Positions 11,173 to 19,653 of a DNA stretch of 64,000 nt are shown here, piece by piece (positions within the stretch are counted from its first letter, which is position 1; the number at the start of each line of letters is the position of its first letter). The DNA comes from an uncultured Collinsella sp. GTDB lineage: Bacteria; Actinomycetota; Coriobacteriia; Coriobacteriales; Coriobacteriaceae. The stretch covers positions 37,962-101,961 of the forward strand of contig CAAFGG010000046.1 of the NCBI GenBank assembly GCA_900762325.1. Reading direction: 5' to 3'. The notes beneath the pieces are model-generated. The model saw only the letters and a list, made by a program, of their open reading frames with translations, searched no databases and was not told the origin of the DNA. The translations under genes and the position numbers were made by a program.

Positions 11173-11709
11173 ATGGGTCTGTTTGACATGTTCAAGAAGA
11201 AGGCTGAGCCCGCGACTGCCGCTGCTCCGTCCTCCATCTCTGCTTCTGCCGGCGCCGACGTGCTGTGCTCGCCCGTCAAGGGCAAGGTCATCAAGATGGC
11301 CGACGTGCCCGATCCCGTCTTTGGTGGCGAGGTTCTGGGCAAGGGCTGCGCCGTGTGGCCCGAGGACGATCTGGTCTACGCTCCCTGCGACGGCAAGGTG
11401 ACCGTCACCATGGGCCACGCCGTGGGTCTGCAGTCCGATAGCGGCATCGAGGTTCTGGTGCATGTTGGCGTCGATACCGTCAACATGAACGGCGATGGCT
11501 TCGAGGGCTTCGTCAAGGCCGACGACGTCGTAAAGGCTGGCCAGCCCATGCTCAAGATCGACCGCGCCAAGATCGCCGCTGCCGGCTACAAGGACTGCGT
11601 CGTCGTTGCTGTGTCCAACACCGCCGAGTTTGCCGATGTCGAACTCGCCGTCGAGGCCGACTCCGCTGTCGCCGCCGGTGACGCCATCGTTAAGGTCGTC
11701 CGCAAGTAA
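11173..11709 (+). CDS. crr: PTS glucose-family IIA component
   Basis: A 178-residue single-domain IIA(Glc)-type phosphocarrier. Seen are VFGGEVLGKGCAVWPEDD, the VYAPCDGKV strand, and the active-site stretch EVLVHVGVDTVNMNG with the phosphorylated histidine. A short N-terminal tail (MGLFDMFKKK) resembles the amphipathic tail of E. coli IIA(Glc). It accepts phosphate from HPr and passes it to IIB domains; no cognate IIBC is in the window, so it probably serves several permeases. AGGAG precedes the start and a strong terminator follows. Confidence 0.9.
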   Translation: MGLFDMFKKKAEPATAAAPSSISASAGADVLCSPVKGKVIKMADVPDPVFGGEVLGKGCAVWPEDDLVYAPCDGKVTVTMGHAVGLQSDSGIEVLVHVGVDTVNMNGDGFEGFVKADDVVKAGQPMLKIDRAKIAAAGYKDCVVVAVSNTAEFADVELAVEADSAVAAGDAIVKVVRK

Positions 11710-11732
11710 ACTGCGGCATCCAAAGGATGTGC

Positions 11733-11766
11733 AAAGGTGGTCGGGTTTTCCGGCCACCTTTTTTAT
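11733..11766 (+). terminator. Rho-independent terminator after the IIA gene
   Basis: AAAGGTGGTCGG pairs with CCGGCCACCTT and is followed by TTTTATT. Confidence 0.85.
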
Positions 11767-11850
11767 TGCACCGCGGGGAAGCGTTTTATTGCACGTTGGG
11801 CGGGCTTGCAAACCGTTCGGACGCTAAAACGAACCGACCGCGCCTTCGCG

Positions 11851-11880
11851 TTGCCGAGGGTGTTCATAAGCGGATAGTAT
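11851..11880 (+). promoter_or_regulatory. Weak predicted promoter for the lipoprotein gene
   Basis: TTGCCG, 18 bases, TAGTAT, about 65 bp before the start codon. Each box matches four of six consensus bases. Confidence 0.35.
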
Positions 11881-11945
11881 GGGCTTACTTATTACAACGT
11901 GCGCCGCGTCTGGGAAGCGCAGTGCCGCTCATTGGGAGGAACAAC

Positions 11946-12503
11946 ATGAAAAAGAAGCTGCTGCTTGCGCCCCTCATGGCCGTCTTGGTTGCATGCGTGG
12001 TCGTGCTTTCCGGTTGTGGAGGCCCTTCGATCGAGGAACTCATCACCGAGGATCTTACGACTCAGTTTGACGAGGTCAAGAACGGTGGCGACGAGTTCCT
12101 TTCTGGTCTGGAGGAGGCTTCGGGCGACGAGTTCGAGCAGTTGGGTATCGATCCCAAGGAGTATGCCAAGACCTATCTCGAAGGCTTTGACTACGAGATC
12201 GGCGACGTGACGGTCGACGAGGACAAGGGTGTCGCGACCGCCGAGGTCTCCATCACCTGCAAGTCCATGAACAAGATCGTCGAGGACTTCTCCACCCAGT
12301 ATCAGGAGAAGGTCGCCGCGCTTGATGCGGTTCCCTCCGATGACGAGCTGTACAAGATGGCCGGTCAGGTTATGGTCGATGTGACCAAGGCCACCGAGCC
12401 CAGGAAGACCACGGTTATCTTCAAGTACACCTGCAACGACGACGGCGAGTGGTCTGCCGACGACTCCGTCAACTCCGAGATGATGGATGCAATGCTGAGC
12501 TAG
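11946..12503 (+). CDS. Predicted lipoprotein of unknown function
   Basis: A 185-residue protein with a lipoprotein signal: MKKK, a hydrophobic core, then the lipobox LSGC (Cys about 22). The mature part is acidic and rich in predicted helices. It contains the stretch YEIGDVTVDEDKGVATAEVSI, described here as an alternating beta pattern typical of small secreted DUF folds; the exact family was not recognised. It would be anchored on the outside of the membrane. GGGAGGAACAAC precedes the start. The gene is monocistronic. Structured element A copy 2 starts three bases after its stop. Confidence 0.8.
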   Translation: MKKKLLLAPLMAVLVACVVVLSGCGGPSIEELITEDLTTQFDEVKNGGDEFLSGLEEASGDEFEQLGIDPKEYAKTYLEGFDYEIGDVTVDEDKGVATAEVSITCKSMNKIVEDFSTQYQEKVAALDAVPSDDELYKMAGQVMVDVTKATEPRKTTVIFKYTCNDDGEWSADDSVNSEMMDAMLS

Positions 12504-12506
12504 TTT

Positions 12507-12655
12507 GTTGCGGCGTTTTACCAAACGCCGCAACTGCTCGACGCTGCGCGGGCACCAGAGCGACAACTTGTCATTCAAAGAGGACGGCATGACCAGAAGG
12601 TCTATGCCGTCCTCTTTTCATGCCAATTTGTTCGCTCTGGTGCCCGCTCGCTGTC
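12507..12655 (+). ncRNA. Structured intergenic element A, copy 2 (candidate RNA)
   Basis: P1 (12507-12534) is a perfect 12-bp stem with loop TACC. P2 pairs 12548-12566 with 12628-12647, with 15 continuous pairs, a bulged T, then ACAA/TTGT. P3 (12577-12617) is a long stem capped by GACCAGAAGGTC with one bulged base. The outer linkers GACGCT and GCTGTC match copy 1. Stem sequences differ from copy 1 in every helix yet stay paired. P3 ends in TTTT and may double as a terminator. Confidence 0.6.
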
Positions 12656-12693
12656 CGTCCTCTACCTGCGGCGTTGCCATGGTAGTCATTGGG

Positions 12694-12743
12694 GCGGCAC
12701 TTGGGGACGTTCCTTTTCTGCCGGCAGTTGGGGACACTCCTTG
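12694..12743. repeat. Family B intergenic repeat, copy 2
   Basis: Matches copy 1 over GGCACTTGGGGACGTTCC, CTTTTCTGCCGGCAGTT and GGGGACACTCCTTG. As with copy 1, it follows element A by a few tens of bases. Confidence 0.8.
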
Positions 12744-12794
12744 CGCCAGCGTTGCATCGAATGCTCGGGAAAATACGAGCCGGTATTTGGCCGA

Positions 12795-12942
12795 ATAGCG
12801 GGTCGCGGTTTCCGGATGGGGTGGGTTGTGGAAAGTGCGACCCGGAATATTGCTCTGAAACGGGATGCCGTTTCCCCGACAAGGCTCAACCGGAAAGCGC
12901 ATCCCATTCTGGGGCGGCAAAACGGGATGCGCTTTCCGCGCG
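12795..12942. repeat. Family D compound palindrome, copy 1
   Basis: Successive arms alternate between GGGTCGCGGTTTCCG / GGAAAGTGCGACCCGG and AACGGGATGCCGTTTCC / GGAAAGCGCATCCCATT. A further AACGGGATGCGCTTTCCGCG closes the block. Copy 2 lies at 27890-28001. It lies between a plus-strand gene and the convergent HAD gene. Confidence 0.75.
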
Positions 12943-12978
12943 ACAGAATCTATGCAGCCGTGTTGAGCGACAGCCCCG

Positions 12979-13647
12979 CTACTCGCCCAGAATCAGCGCC
13001 GCGAGCTCGTCTTGGGTGTCCACCACGTAGTCGGCGCCGGCGGACTCCAGCTCTGCGCGGCCGCGGAAGCCCCAGCTGACACCGGCGCTCTTGAGGCCGG
13101 CGTTGTGACCGGTCAGAACATCGACATTGGAATCGCCCACATAGAGCGTGGTTGCCGGGTCGGCGCCTAGCTCTTCCATCACATGCAGCGTAACAGGCGC
13201 CTCGGGCTTGGGAGGAAACGCATCGACGCGGCCCTGCACCAGCGCAAAGCGCTCGGAACCAAAGTATTTTTCGATAAGCGGAGCGGCCGAAACATGGTCC
13301 TTGTTGGTGAGCACGGCAAGCTGCACGCCCGCGGTGCGCAGGCGGTCGAGCATCTCGATCGTACCGGCGTACGGTGCGGTGTGGTCCTCCTTGTGCTCGC
13401 CGTAGTAAGCCCTAAACTCGGCAAGCGTCTGCTCAAACATACGGCCGTCGCCCGCATACTCGGCAGGCATAAAGCGCTCGACCAGCTTGAGCATGCCGTT
13501 TCCCACCTTGTAGCGGTACTCGTCTACGGCAAACGTGGGCCAGCCGTGCGTCTCGCAGGTATGGTTGCCGGCGGCCGCCAGGTCCTCGAGCGTGTTGAGG
13601 ATGGTGCCATCCAGATCAAAGATCACATGGGAAAAAGCTGCTGCCAT
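12979..13647 (-). CDS. HAD-superfamily phosphatase, phosphoglycolate phosphatase-like
   Basis: A 222-residue HAD hydrolase. Motif I is FDLDGTILNT near residue 10, motif II LAVLTNKD, motif III around FPPKPEAP, and motif IV YVGDSNVDV. A helical cap lies between motifs I and II, as in Gph and pyrophosphatase PpaX. Substrate cannot be assigned from sequence alone. The start ATG 13647 has GGCAGGAG upstream; an upstream open frame lacks a ribosome binding site. It is transcribed away from the hyp genes' 3' end and shares their strand. Confidence 0.85.
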   Translation of the reverse strand: MAAAFSHVIFDLDGTILNTLEDLAAAGNHTCETHGWPTFAVDEYRYKVGNGMLKLVERFMPAEYAGDGRMFEQTLAEFRAYYGEHKEDHTAPYAGTIEMLDRLRTAGVQLAVLTNKDHVSAAPLIEKYFGSERFALVQGRVDAFPPKPEAPVTLHVMEELGADPATTLYVGDSNVDVLTGHNAGLKSAGVSWGFRGRAELESAGADYVVDTQDELAALILGE

Positions 13648-13752
13648 GGGTGCTCCTGCCGCTTGAGTTGTAAAACGCACCCCATGATACTTGGCATGCG
13701 TGCCGGGCATGTTTGGAATCTGAATATCTTTAATAGCCCTGAGCCTTTGTCG

Positions 13753-14787
13753 TTAGCAAATTCTCGGCAGCTGCTCTCCCACGAGCATGTCGAGGATGCG
13801 GGTCGAGCCCCAGCCGGTGCGCACGCGCACGGCGGGACGGGAGCCCTCGGCAAGTGGCAGCACGCGACCGATGATGGCGGCATTCTCGCCGTAGCGGGCG
13901 GCGCGCATGGCGGCCAGCGCGGCATCGGCCTGCTCGGCCGGCACCACGGCGACCATCTTGCCCTCGTTTGCTACCTGCAGCACATCGTAGCCGAGCATCT
14001 CGCAAGCCGCCTGCACATCAGGACGCACGGGCACGGCGTCTTCGTCGATCTCCATGTCAACGCCACTGGCCTGGGCAAACTCGTTGAGTGTGGACGCCAG
14101 GCCACCGCGCGTGGGGTCGCGAAAGCAACGCGTGCCGGGCGCTGCGGCCAGAACGTCGGCAATCAGGTGGTTGAGCGGTGCGGCATCGCTTTCAATCGTG
14201 CTCGAAAACGCCAAACCCTCGCGTTGGCTCATGATGGCGATACCGTGGTCGCCCAGTGTGCCCGACACCAGAATGACGTCGCCGGGGCGGCAGTTGGCGC
14301 CGCTGAGCGCCACGCCCGTGGGAACCTCGCCCACGCCGGCGGTATTGATGTAGACGCCGTCGGCCCCGCCGCGCTCGACCACCTTGGTGTCGCCCGTGAT
14401 TATGGACACGCCCGCCTCATGCGCCGTTTCGGCCATCGTCTGCACAATCTGGCGGAGCTTATCCATGGGATAGCCCTCTTCGAGGATAAAGCCGCACGAC
14501 AGGTAGCGCACGTTGGCGCCCGAGGTCGCGACGTCGTTGACGGTTCCGCACACGGCGAGGCGGCCGATGTTGCCACCGGGGAAGAACTGCGGCGAGACTA
14601 CAAAGCTATCGGTCGACATGGCGATGCGTCCGCTCGCAGGCAGCGCGGCGACACCGGCATCGTTGCCCTCGAGCAGCTCGGGCGACCCAAAGGCATCCAA
14701 AAAGACCTCATCGATGATGCGTTTCATCATCTGACCGCCAGAGCCGTGGCCTAACAGGACGGTGCTGTCGGTGATGCTATGGGACAT
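13753..14787 (-). CDS. hypE: Hydrogenase maturation protein HypE
   Basis: A 344-residue protein of the PurM/AIR synthetase fold. It converts the carbamoyl group on its own C-terminal cysteine into thiocyanate, the source of CN ligands of [NiFe]-hydrogenase. The C-terminus is PRIC, the required thiol acceptor. The N-terminus LLGHGSGG and the stretch GTVNDVATSGA are typical. ATG 14787 is preferred because GGAG lies 8 bases upstream; a TTG six bases earlier is too close to it. It follows hypD after 48 bp. Confidence 0.95.
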   Translation of the reverse strand: MSHSITDSTVLLGHGSGGQMMKRIIDEVFLDAFGSPELLEGNDAGVAALPASGRIAMSTDSFVVSPQFFPGGNIGRLAVCGTVNDVATSGANVRYLSCGFILEEGYPMDKLRQIVQTMAETAHEAGVSIITGDTKVVERGGADGVYINTAGVGEVPTGVALSGANCRPGDVILVSGTLGDHGIAIMSQREGLAFSSTIESDAAPLNHLIADVLAAAPGTRCFRDPTRGGLASTLNEFAQASGVDMEIDEDAVPVRPDVQAACEMLGYDVLQVANEGKMVAVVPAEQADAALAAMRAARYGENAAIIGRVLPLAEGSRPAVRVRTGWGSTRILDMLVGEQLPRIC

Positions 14788-14835
14788 ATCCAAAACTCCA
14801 ATCGTGGGTGGTGCCAGTGTGCGGGTGCGTCCGGG

Positions 14836-15948
14836 CTAGTTACGGTAGCGATAGTACGCCGCGCAGCTGCCCTCGGAGCTCACCATGCAGGGGCCGACGG
14901 GATGCTCGGGTGTACAAGCGTGGCCGAACAGAGGGCAGTCGCTCGGCGTAATGGCCCCACGCAGCACGTCGCCGCAGCGGCACCCACGCGGCTCGACCGT
15001 CTCCTCAACGGGCACGTCAAAGCGGGTACGGGCATCAAAGCGCGAGAACTCGGGGCGGATGGAAAGGCCTGAGTTGACAATCGGCCCCAGCCCGCGCCAC
15101 GTGGTATCGCATGGCTCAAACACCTGCTCGACCAGCTGGCGCGCCACGAGGTTGCCGCCTGCGTTGACGCCACGGCGGTAGGCGTTGCCAATCGCGGGCC
15201 TGCCCTCGACAACCATCTGGACCAGCATGCAGATGCCCTGCAGGATATCGACCGGTTCAAATCCCGTGACCACACCCGGGGTATCGAACTCATCGACCAA
15301 AAAGCTAAAGGGCGCCAAGCCCGTGATGGTGGCGACGTGGCCCGGCAGAATAAAGCCGTCGATGGCGGTCTCGGGATCGTTGGCGATGGCGCGCAACGCC
15401 GGCGGCGTGGTCTTGTGGGCGCAATAGACCGAAAAGTTCAAAAGCCCGCGCGCCTCGGCCTCCAAGACGGCGGCGGCGATGGTGGGCGTCGTAGTCTCAA
15501 AGCCCACGCCCATAAAAATGACCGGACGACCGGGGTTTTGCTCGGCAATGTCGAGCGCGTCGAGCGGGGAGTAGACGATGCGAATATCGCGCCCCGCCGC
15601 TTTTTGCGCAGCGAGCGAGGTGGATGATCCGGGCACGCGCATCATGTCGCCAAAGGTGGTGATGATGGCGCCGTCTATGTTGGCGAGCGCGATTGCGTGG
15701 TCGATGTCGCGGTTGGCGGTGACGCAGACGGGGCAGCCCGGGCCGCTCAGCAGCTTGAGCCCGGCCGGCATAATGGAGCGAAAGCCATAGCGTCCGATGC
15801 TCACGGTATGCGTGCCGCAGACTTCCATAAGGTTGATGGCGCGGTCGCCGACAAGCTCATGAATGCGCTCGATGAGCTCGCGAGCCAGCTTGGGATTGCG
15901 AAATGCCGAGAAGTCGATACCGGAGCGAGCCGGTTGTTCGGGCGCCAC
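14836..15948 (-). CDS. hypD: Hydrogenase maturation protein HypD
   Basis: A 370-residue iron-sulfur protein that, with HypC, assembles the Fe(CN)2CO group. Conserved motifs include LMEVCGTHTVSI, SGPGCPVCVT and MGVGFETTTPT. The C-terminal cysteine cluster (RGCRCGDVLRG, CPLFGHACTPEHP) binds 4Fe-4S. Translation starts at GTG 15948, overlapping the hypC stop by one base, which indicates coupled translation of the two partner proteins. Confidence 0.96.
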   Translation of the reverse strand: MAPEQPARSGIDFSAFRNPKLARELIERIHELVGDRAINLMEVCGTHTVSIGRYGFRSIMPAGLKLLSGPGCPVCVTANRDIDHAIALANIDGAIITTFGDMMRVPGSSTSLAAQKAAGRDIRIVYSPLDALDIAEQNPGRPVIFMGVGFETTTPTIAAAVLEAEARGLLNFSVYCAHKTTPPALRAIANDPETAIDGFILPGHVATITGLAPFSFLVDEFDTPGVVTGFEPVDILQGICMLVQMVVEGRPAIGNAYRRGVNAGGNLVARQLVEQVFEPCDTTWRGLGPIVNSGLSIRPEFSRFDARTRFDVPVEETVEPRGCRCGDVLRGAITPSDCPLFGHACTPEHPVGPCMVSSEGSCAAYYRYRN

Positions 15949-16208
15949 TAGTAAGCCTCCGCCGGATTGGTGGCAAGCTGGTCTTCTTCGACCAGCTCGG
16001 ACATGGCATTAACAAGCTCGAGCGTTTCCTGTGCTTCCTGCTCGTCGACAACCTGGATGCCAAAGCCGGCATGTACGAGAATATAGTCGCCAACCTGCGC
16101 CGTCGGCACGAGTCTTAGCGAAACAGGGCGCTCGATGCCCATCATGTCGACGGTGGCCTTGAGGTCGTCGTCGCGTTTGACTACTTTACCGGGAACGGCA
16201 AGGCACAT
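15948..16208 (-). CDS. hypC: Hydrogenase maturation chaperone HypC
   Basis: An 86-residue protein starting MCLAVPGKV. Cys2 is the residue that binds the iron group and the hydrogenase precursor. The GDYILVHAGFGIQ strand is typical of HypC. It carries an acidic C-terminal helix. It lies directly upstream of hypD and overlaps it by one base. Confidence 0.95.
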   Translation of the reverse strand: MCLAVPGKVVKRDDDLKATVDMMGIERPVSLRLVPTAQVGDYILVHAGFGIQVVDEQEAQETLELVNAMSELVEEDQLATNPAEAY

Positions 16209-16342
16209 ATTGTTCCCCTTTTATACGCTTTGCGCTGGACGGGCGCTCAATAATCCATCAGTTGATGGTAGCGCTCGCGGGGTTCGCGGGCAAACGCGTT
16301 ACGCCTGTGAGACGGCTGGGCGCGGCGGCGTGCGAGGGCAAG

Positions 16343-19021
16343 CTACTGTGATGCAATCTGAGCAAGACGAGCGCTTGCGACCGCCGCCTGACCGTAGGCG
16401 ATGCAGCCGTCATTGACGGGTACGGTGTGGGGGACCAAGATAGCAAGGCCCGCGCTTTTGAGCTCGCGGGTGAGGAGCTGAAGCAGAAGTCGGTTCATGA
16501 ACACGCCGCCCGAGAGCACGACGGTGTCGATGCCTTCACGGACGCAGATCTCGCTTGCGATGCGGGCCGACGCGCGTGCGATGGTGACATGGAAGTCGAG
16601 CGCGAGCTTGCCGGCGGGCACGCCGGTCCTGATTCCCTCCAAAAGCGCCTCAAAAAGCGGTTTGGGATCCAAAATGAGGGGGTTGTCCGAGGCCGCCTGG
16701 ACAGTTAGTTCAGATACGTATTTTTGTGATGGGCTCTGGGTGGCAAAAGCCGTCTGCGATGATCCCAAATGGGTTGATTTGGGGTGTTCGGCAGACATAT
16801 TTGCCGCAAATAGGGTGTCTGGAGAGCCTTTTTTGGCCAAATCTGAGGCAAAAATGCGGGATAGGGGGTCAGTAGTTAATACATATCTGAACAAACTGTC
16901 CAGCGATGTTGAGACGGATGCGGATACGCCAGCCTGATTGCCAGTGAAATGGCTGTTTTCGTCGCTAAAAGCGCGCCAAGCGGCGGCCTCGAGTTCGATG
17001 GCGGGTTCGCCCTCGTAGGTTGCAGTGCCGCAGATGTCCAAGATCGCCGCCGCGGCGTCAAACAGACGGCCCATACTGCTCGTTCGCGGGCTGTTGATGT
17101 TCCGCTTGATCATCGTGGTCGTGATACTGCGCGTCTGCTCATCGAGGCCGCCCAGGAGTTCCGCGGCACCCGGATGTTCGAGTAGATCGAGCTCGCTCAG
17201 CAGGGCAAAGGCGTTGCGTCGGGCGTCGCGCACAGATGCGGCGCCACCGGGGAGTGCCCAGGTACGCAGGTGCGCGGTGCGCTCAAAATCGGCGAGGCCG
17301 ACGACAAGAAACTCACCGCCCCAAATGGTTCCGTCGGTGCCAGCGCCCGTTCCATCGAAGGCGATGCCAAGTACGCGCGCATTGGGTGCAAGCTGTCCTG
17401 TGGCGATAGCCTCAGCCATCACGCTCGCGATATGCGCATGATGGTGCTGGACTTCGATAAGCGGCAGATTGCGCTCGCGCGCCTGTTCGCGTGCCCACTG
17501 ACTCGATAGGTAGCTGGGGTGCAAGTCGCAGGCCAGCGCGGCGGGCGCTAGGTCAAAAAGGTCTTCCAGTCGCGTGCGTGCCGCATTCCACGCATCGAAA
17601 GTCGCACCGTTTTCGACATCGCCGATATGCTGCGACACAAAACAGGCCGACGTTCCATTCGCGTCTTCGCGCGTGAGTGCGATCGCGGCCTTTTGCTGCG
17701 GGCCGCAGGCGAGCGCACAGGGCGCGGCGCTGGCGAGTGCCGGCAACGGCAACGGCTGCGGGGCGTACCCGCGAGCACGGCGTACGGGCATAACGGCACC
17801 GTCGACCACACGTACTACGGAGTCGTCGTAGCGCGAGAGGATCGCGCGGTCATTGCCGAGCAGCGCATCGGCGATACCGGCGGCAACGAGGTGCTCCCAA
17901 GCAAGATCGTCGTCGGTCTCGATAGGCTCTTCGCTCAAGTTTCCGCTGGTCATGACAAGTGCGTGCATGCCATGGGTTTCTGCCGCGGCAAGCAACAGAT
18001 GCTGAAGCGGGGTATAGGGGAGCATGACGCCGAGTTCGGGCAGATCGTGCGCAACGGACGGTGCGAGTTCGAGAGCATCGGAGAAATCTCCCTCGCCGGC
18101 ACCACGCCGGCGCAGCAGCACGATGGGGCGGATGCTGCCGGCCAGCAAGTCGCGCTCGGCGTCGTTGACACGGCACAGGCGCTCGGCATCGGTAAGGTCG
18201 CGCACCATAACGGCAAGCGGTTTGTTGCTGCGGCGCTTGCGACGGCGCAGCTCGGTCACCGCCTGTTCGCTGGCGGCGTCGCAAGCCAGATGGAATCCGC
18301 CCAGGCCCTTGATGGCAACAATGCCACCGGCCGCAAGTAATTCAACACAGCGCTCGATAATGGCGTCGCTGGCCTCGCGCGTGTCGCCGACAGCCGGCAT
18401 CGCCCCCGAGTTTTCGAGCTCCATACCACCCGCCGCCTCGCGCCAGGTAATATGCGGCCCGCAGTCAAAACAGGCATCGGGCTGCGCATGGAACCGCCGG
18501 TCAAGTGGGTCGGCATACTCCACAGCGCACTCGGGACACATGGGAAAGCGGTCCATCGAGGTAGCCGCTCGGTCGTAAGGCAGCGATCGGATGATGGTAA
18601 AGCGCGGCCCACAGTTGGTGCAGTTGATAAAGGGGTAGTGATAGCGTCGGTCGGCGGGGTCGAACAGCTCGCGCAGGCAGTCATCGCAGGTGGCGATGTC
18701 GGGCGAGATGAGCGTCGTATGCGCGGTCTGGTCCTGCGACGCCACGATGCGAAAGCCCTGTTCATCGGCGGTATCCCAAGTGCCGGGTTCCAAATCCGCA
18801 ACGACAACGCACTCCACGCGGGCTGCCGCAGGCGCGTGGTCCGACAGCGCGGCGACAAAGCCGTCGACGGCTGCACCCAAGGCATGCGCCTCGACATGCA
18901 CGCCGTCGCCTGCGTTGAGCACCCAGCCGCAGATGCCATGCGCCATGGCCTCGCGATACACAAACGGCCGCATGCCAACGCCCTGTACGATACCCGTCAC
19001 ATGAATATGCACATGCCGCAT
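16343..19021 (-). CDS. hypF: Carbamoyltransferase HypF with an in-frame insertion
   Basis: An 892-residue protein that makes the carbamoyl group passed to HypE. The acylphosphatase domain spans about 1-90 (VTGIVQGVGMRPFVYR). Two zinc-finger motifs follow (CDDCLRELF...CTNCGPRFT and CPECAVEY...CFDCGP). A YrdC-like domain and a Kae1-like carbamoyltransferase domain follow (IEVQHHHAHIASVMAE; VVLSGGVFMNRLL). Between the EGEPAIELEA motif and ILDPKPLF there are about 100 residues where relatives have about 30; about 68 are encoded by a palindrome-ended element at 16698-16902. The start ATG 19021 has GAGGGAG upstream; ATG 19036 is an alternative. Confidence 0.93.
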   Translation of the reverse strand: MRHVHIHVTGIVQGVGMRPFVYREAMAHGICGWVLNAGDGVHVEAHALGAAVDGFVAALSDHAPAAARVECVVVADLEPGTWDTADEQGFRIVASQDQTAHTTLISPDIATCDDCLRELFDPADRRYHYPFINCTNCGPRFTIIRSLPYDRAATSMDRFPMCPECAVEYADPLDRRFHAQPDACFDCGPHITWREAAGGMELENSGAMPAVGDTREASDAIIERCVELLAAGGIVAIKGLGGFHLACDAASEQAVTELRRRKRRSNKPLAVMVRDLTDAERLCRVNDAERDLLAGSIRPIVLLRRRGAGEGDFSDALELAPSVAHDLPELGVMLPYTPLQHLLLAAAETHGMHALVMTSGNLSEEPIETDDDLAWEHLVAAGIADALLGNDRAILSRYDDSVVRVVDGAVMPVRRARGYAPQPLPLPALASAAPCALACGPQQKAAIALTREDANGTSACFVSQHIGDVENGATFDAWNAARTRLEDLFDLAPAALACDLHPSYLSSQWAREQARERNLPLIEVQHHHAHIASVMAEAIATGQLAPNARVLGIAFDGTGAGTDGTIWGGEFLVVGLADFERTAHLRTWALPGGAASVRDARRNAFALLSELDLLEHPGAAELLGGLDEQTRSITTTMIKRNINSPRTSSMGRLFDAAAAILDICGTATYEGEPAIELEAAAWRAFSDENSHFTGNQAGVSASVSTSLDSLFRYVLTTDPLSRIFASDLAKKGSPDTLFAANMSAEHPKSTHLGSSQTAFATQSPSQKYVSELTVQAASDNPLILDPKPLFEALLEGIRTGVPAGKLALDFHVTIARASARIASEICVREGIDTVVLSGGVFMNRLLLQLLTRELKSAGLAILVPHTVPVNDGCIAYGQAAVASARLAQIASQ
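16698..16902. mobile_element. 205-bp element with 25-bp inverted termini inside hypF
   Basis: TGGACAGTTAGTTCAGATAC at the left and its near complement at the right form inverted termini (25 bp, 23 identical). The interior is visibly lower in GC than flanking hypF. The element adds about 68 codons (about residues 707-775) without a stop and keeps the frame. No transposase or clear target duplication is visible. It resembles a MITE or a protein-inserted palindromic element. No second copy was seen in the window. Confidence 0.7.
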
Positions 19022-19045
19022 GTGGCTCTCCCTCATCAAAACCGA

Positions 19046-19116
19046 CCAAAAAGGAACAGGTTTATTTTGGTAGGTAAAACATCTAAACCTGCCAAAACAA
19101 ACCTGTCCCTTTTTGG
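19046..19116. repeat. Long palindrome between hypF and nikR (family H)
   Basis: CCAAAAAGGAACAGG...TTTTGGTAGGT pairs with ACCTGCCAAAACA...CCTGTCCCTTTTTGG over 30 bp with three mismatches and a 9-11-base loop. It may terminate the nikR operon or be a repeat; only one copy is seen here. Confidence 0.75.
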
Positions 19117-19139
19117 CAGGTGCGCTGCGGAAAAGCCCG

Positions 19140-19652
19140 CTACAGTCCTAGGCTTTGTCCGGTGGCGGCACACGTGAGCTCGCCGTGCTTAACGCCGCGC
19201 AGGCCCAGCAGGCGGTCGGCCAGCTCGTAGACGCGCTCGCCGCGGCCCTTGAGCGCCAGAATCTCCAGACAGTTGTGGTGGTCCAGATGCACGTGCATGG
19301 TCGAGACAATCTCGTCGGTGTAGTCGTGCTGCACTTCGTCCAGGCGGCGCGTCAGGTCGCCGGTATGGTGGTCGTAGATCATGGTGAGCGACCCGATAAC
19401 ATGCTCATCGGGCGTGCGCATCTGCTCCTTGGCGATCGAGGCGCGAATCAGGTCGCGCACGGCCTCGGATCGGTTGGCCACGTCGCCGCGGCGCGCGATC
19501 TGCTCGTCAAAACGGCGCAGCAGGTCGTCGGGTGCGGTAACCGAAAAACGGACCAGCTCGGAGCCGGAGCCACTACAATGGCAGCCCGCGTCACCGTCCG
19601 CCCCGTGCGGATGCTCGTGCTCGTACCCGCAGCCGTGCTCGTGTTCGGCCAC
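19140..19652 (-). CDS. nikR: Nickel-responsive regulator NikR with His/Cys-rich N-terminal extension
   Basis: A 170-residue ribbon-helix-helix/ACT regulator. The DNA-binding strand (VRFSVTAPDDLLRRFDE) begins at about residue 34. The C-terminal Ni site HVHLDHHNCLE is intact. The first 30 residues (HEHGCGYEHEHPHG, CHCSG) are unusual for NikR and look metal-binding. GTG 19652 is the start, one base after the stop of the upstream small gene, so translation is probably coupled. Expected targets are nickel uptake and hydrogenase genes, and hypF lies just downstream. Confidence 0.93.
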   Translation of the reverse strand: MAEHEHGCGYEHEHPHGADGDAGCHCSGSGSELVRFSVTAPDDLLRRFDEQIARRGDVANRSEAVRDLIRASIAKEQMRTPDEHVIGSLTMIYDHHTGDLTRRLDEVQHDYTDEIVSTMHVHLDHHNCLEILALKGRGERVYELADRLLGLRGVKHGELTCAATGQSLGL

Positions 19653-19653
19653 C

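Noticed and set aside
13183..14754. Plus-strand frame over hypE and the HAD gene
   Set aside because: No domain; both minus-strand genes have full family motifs.
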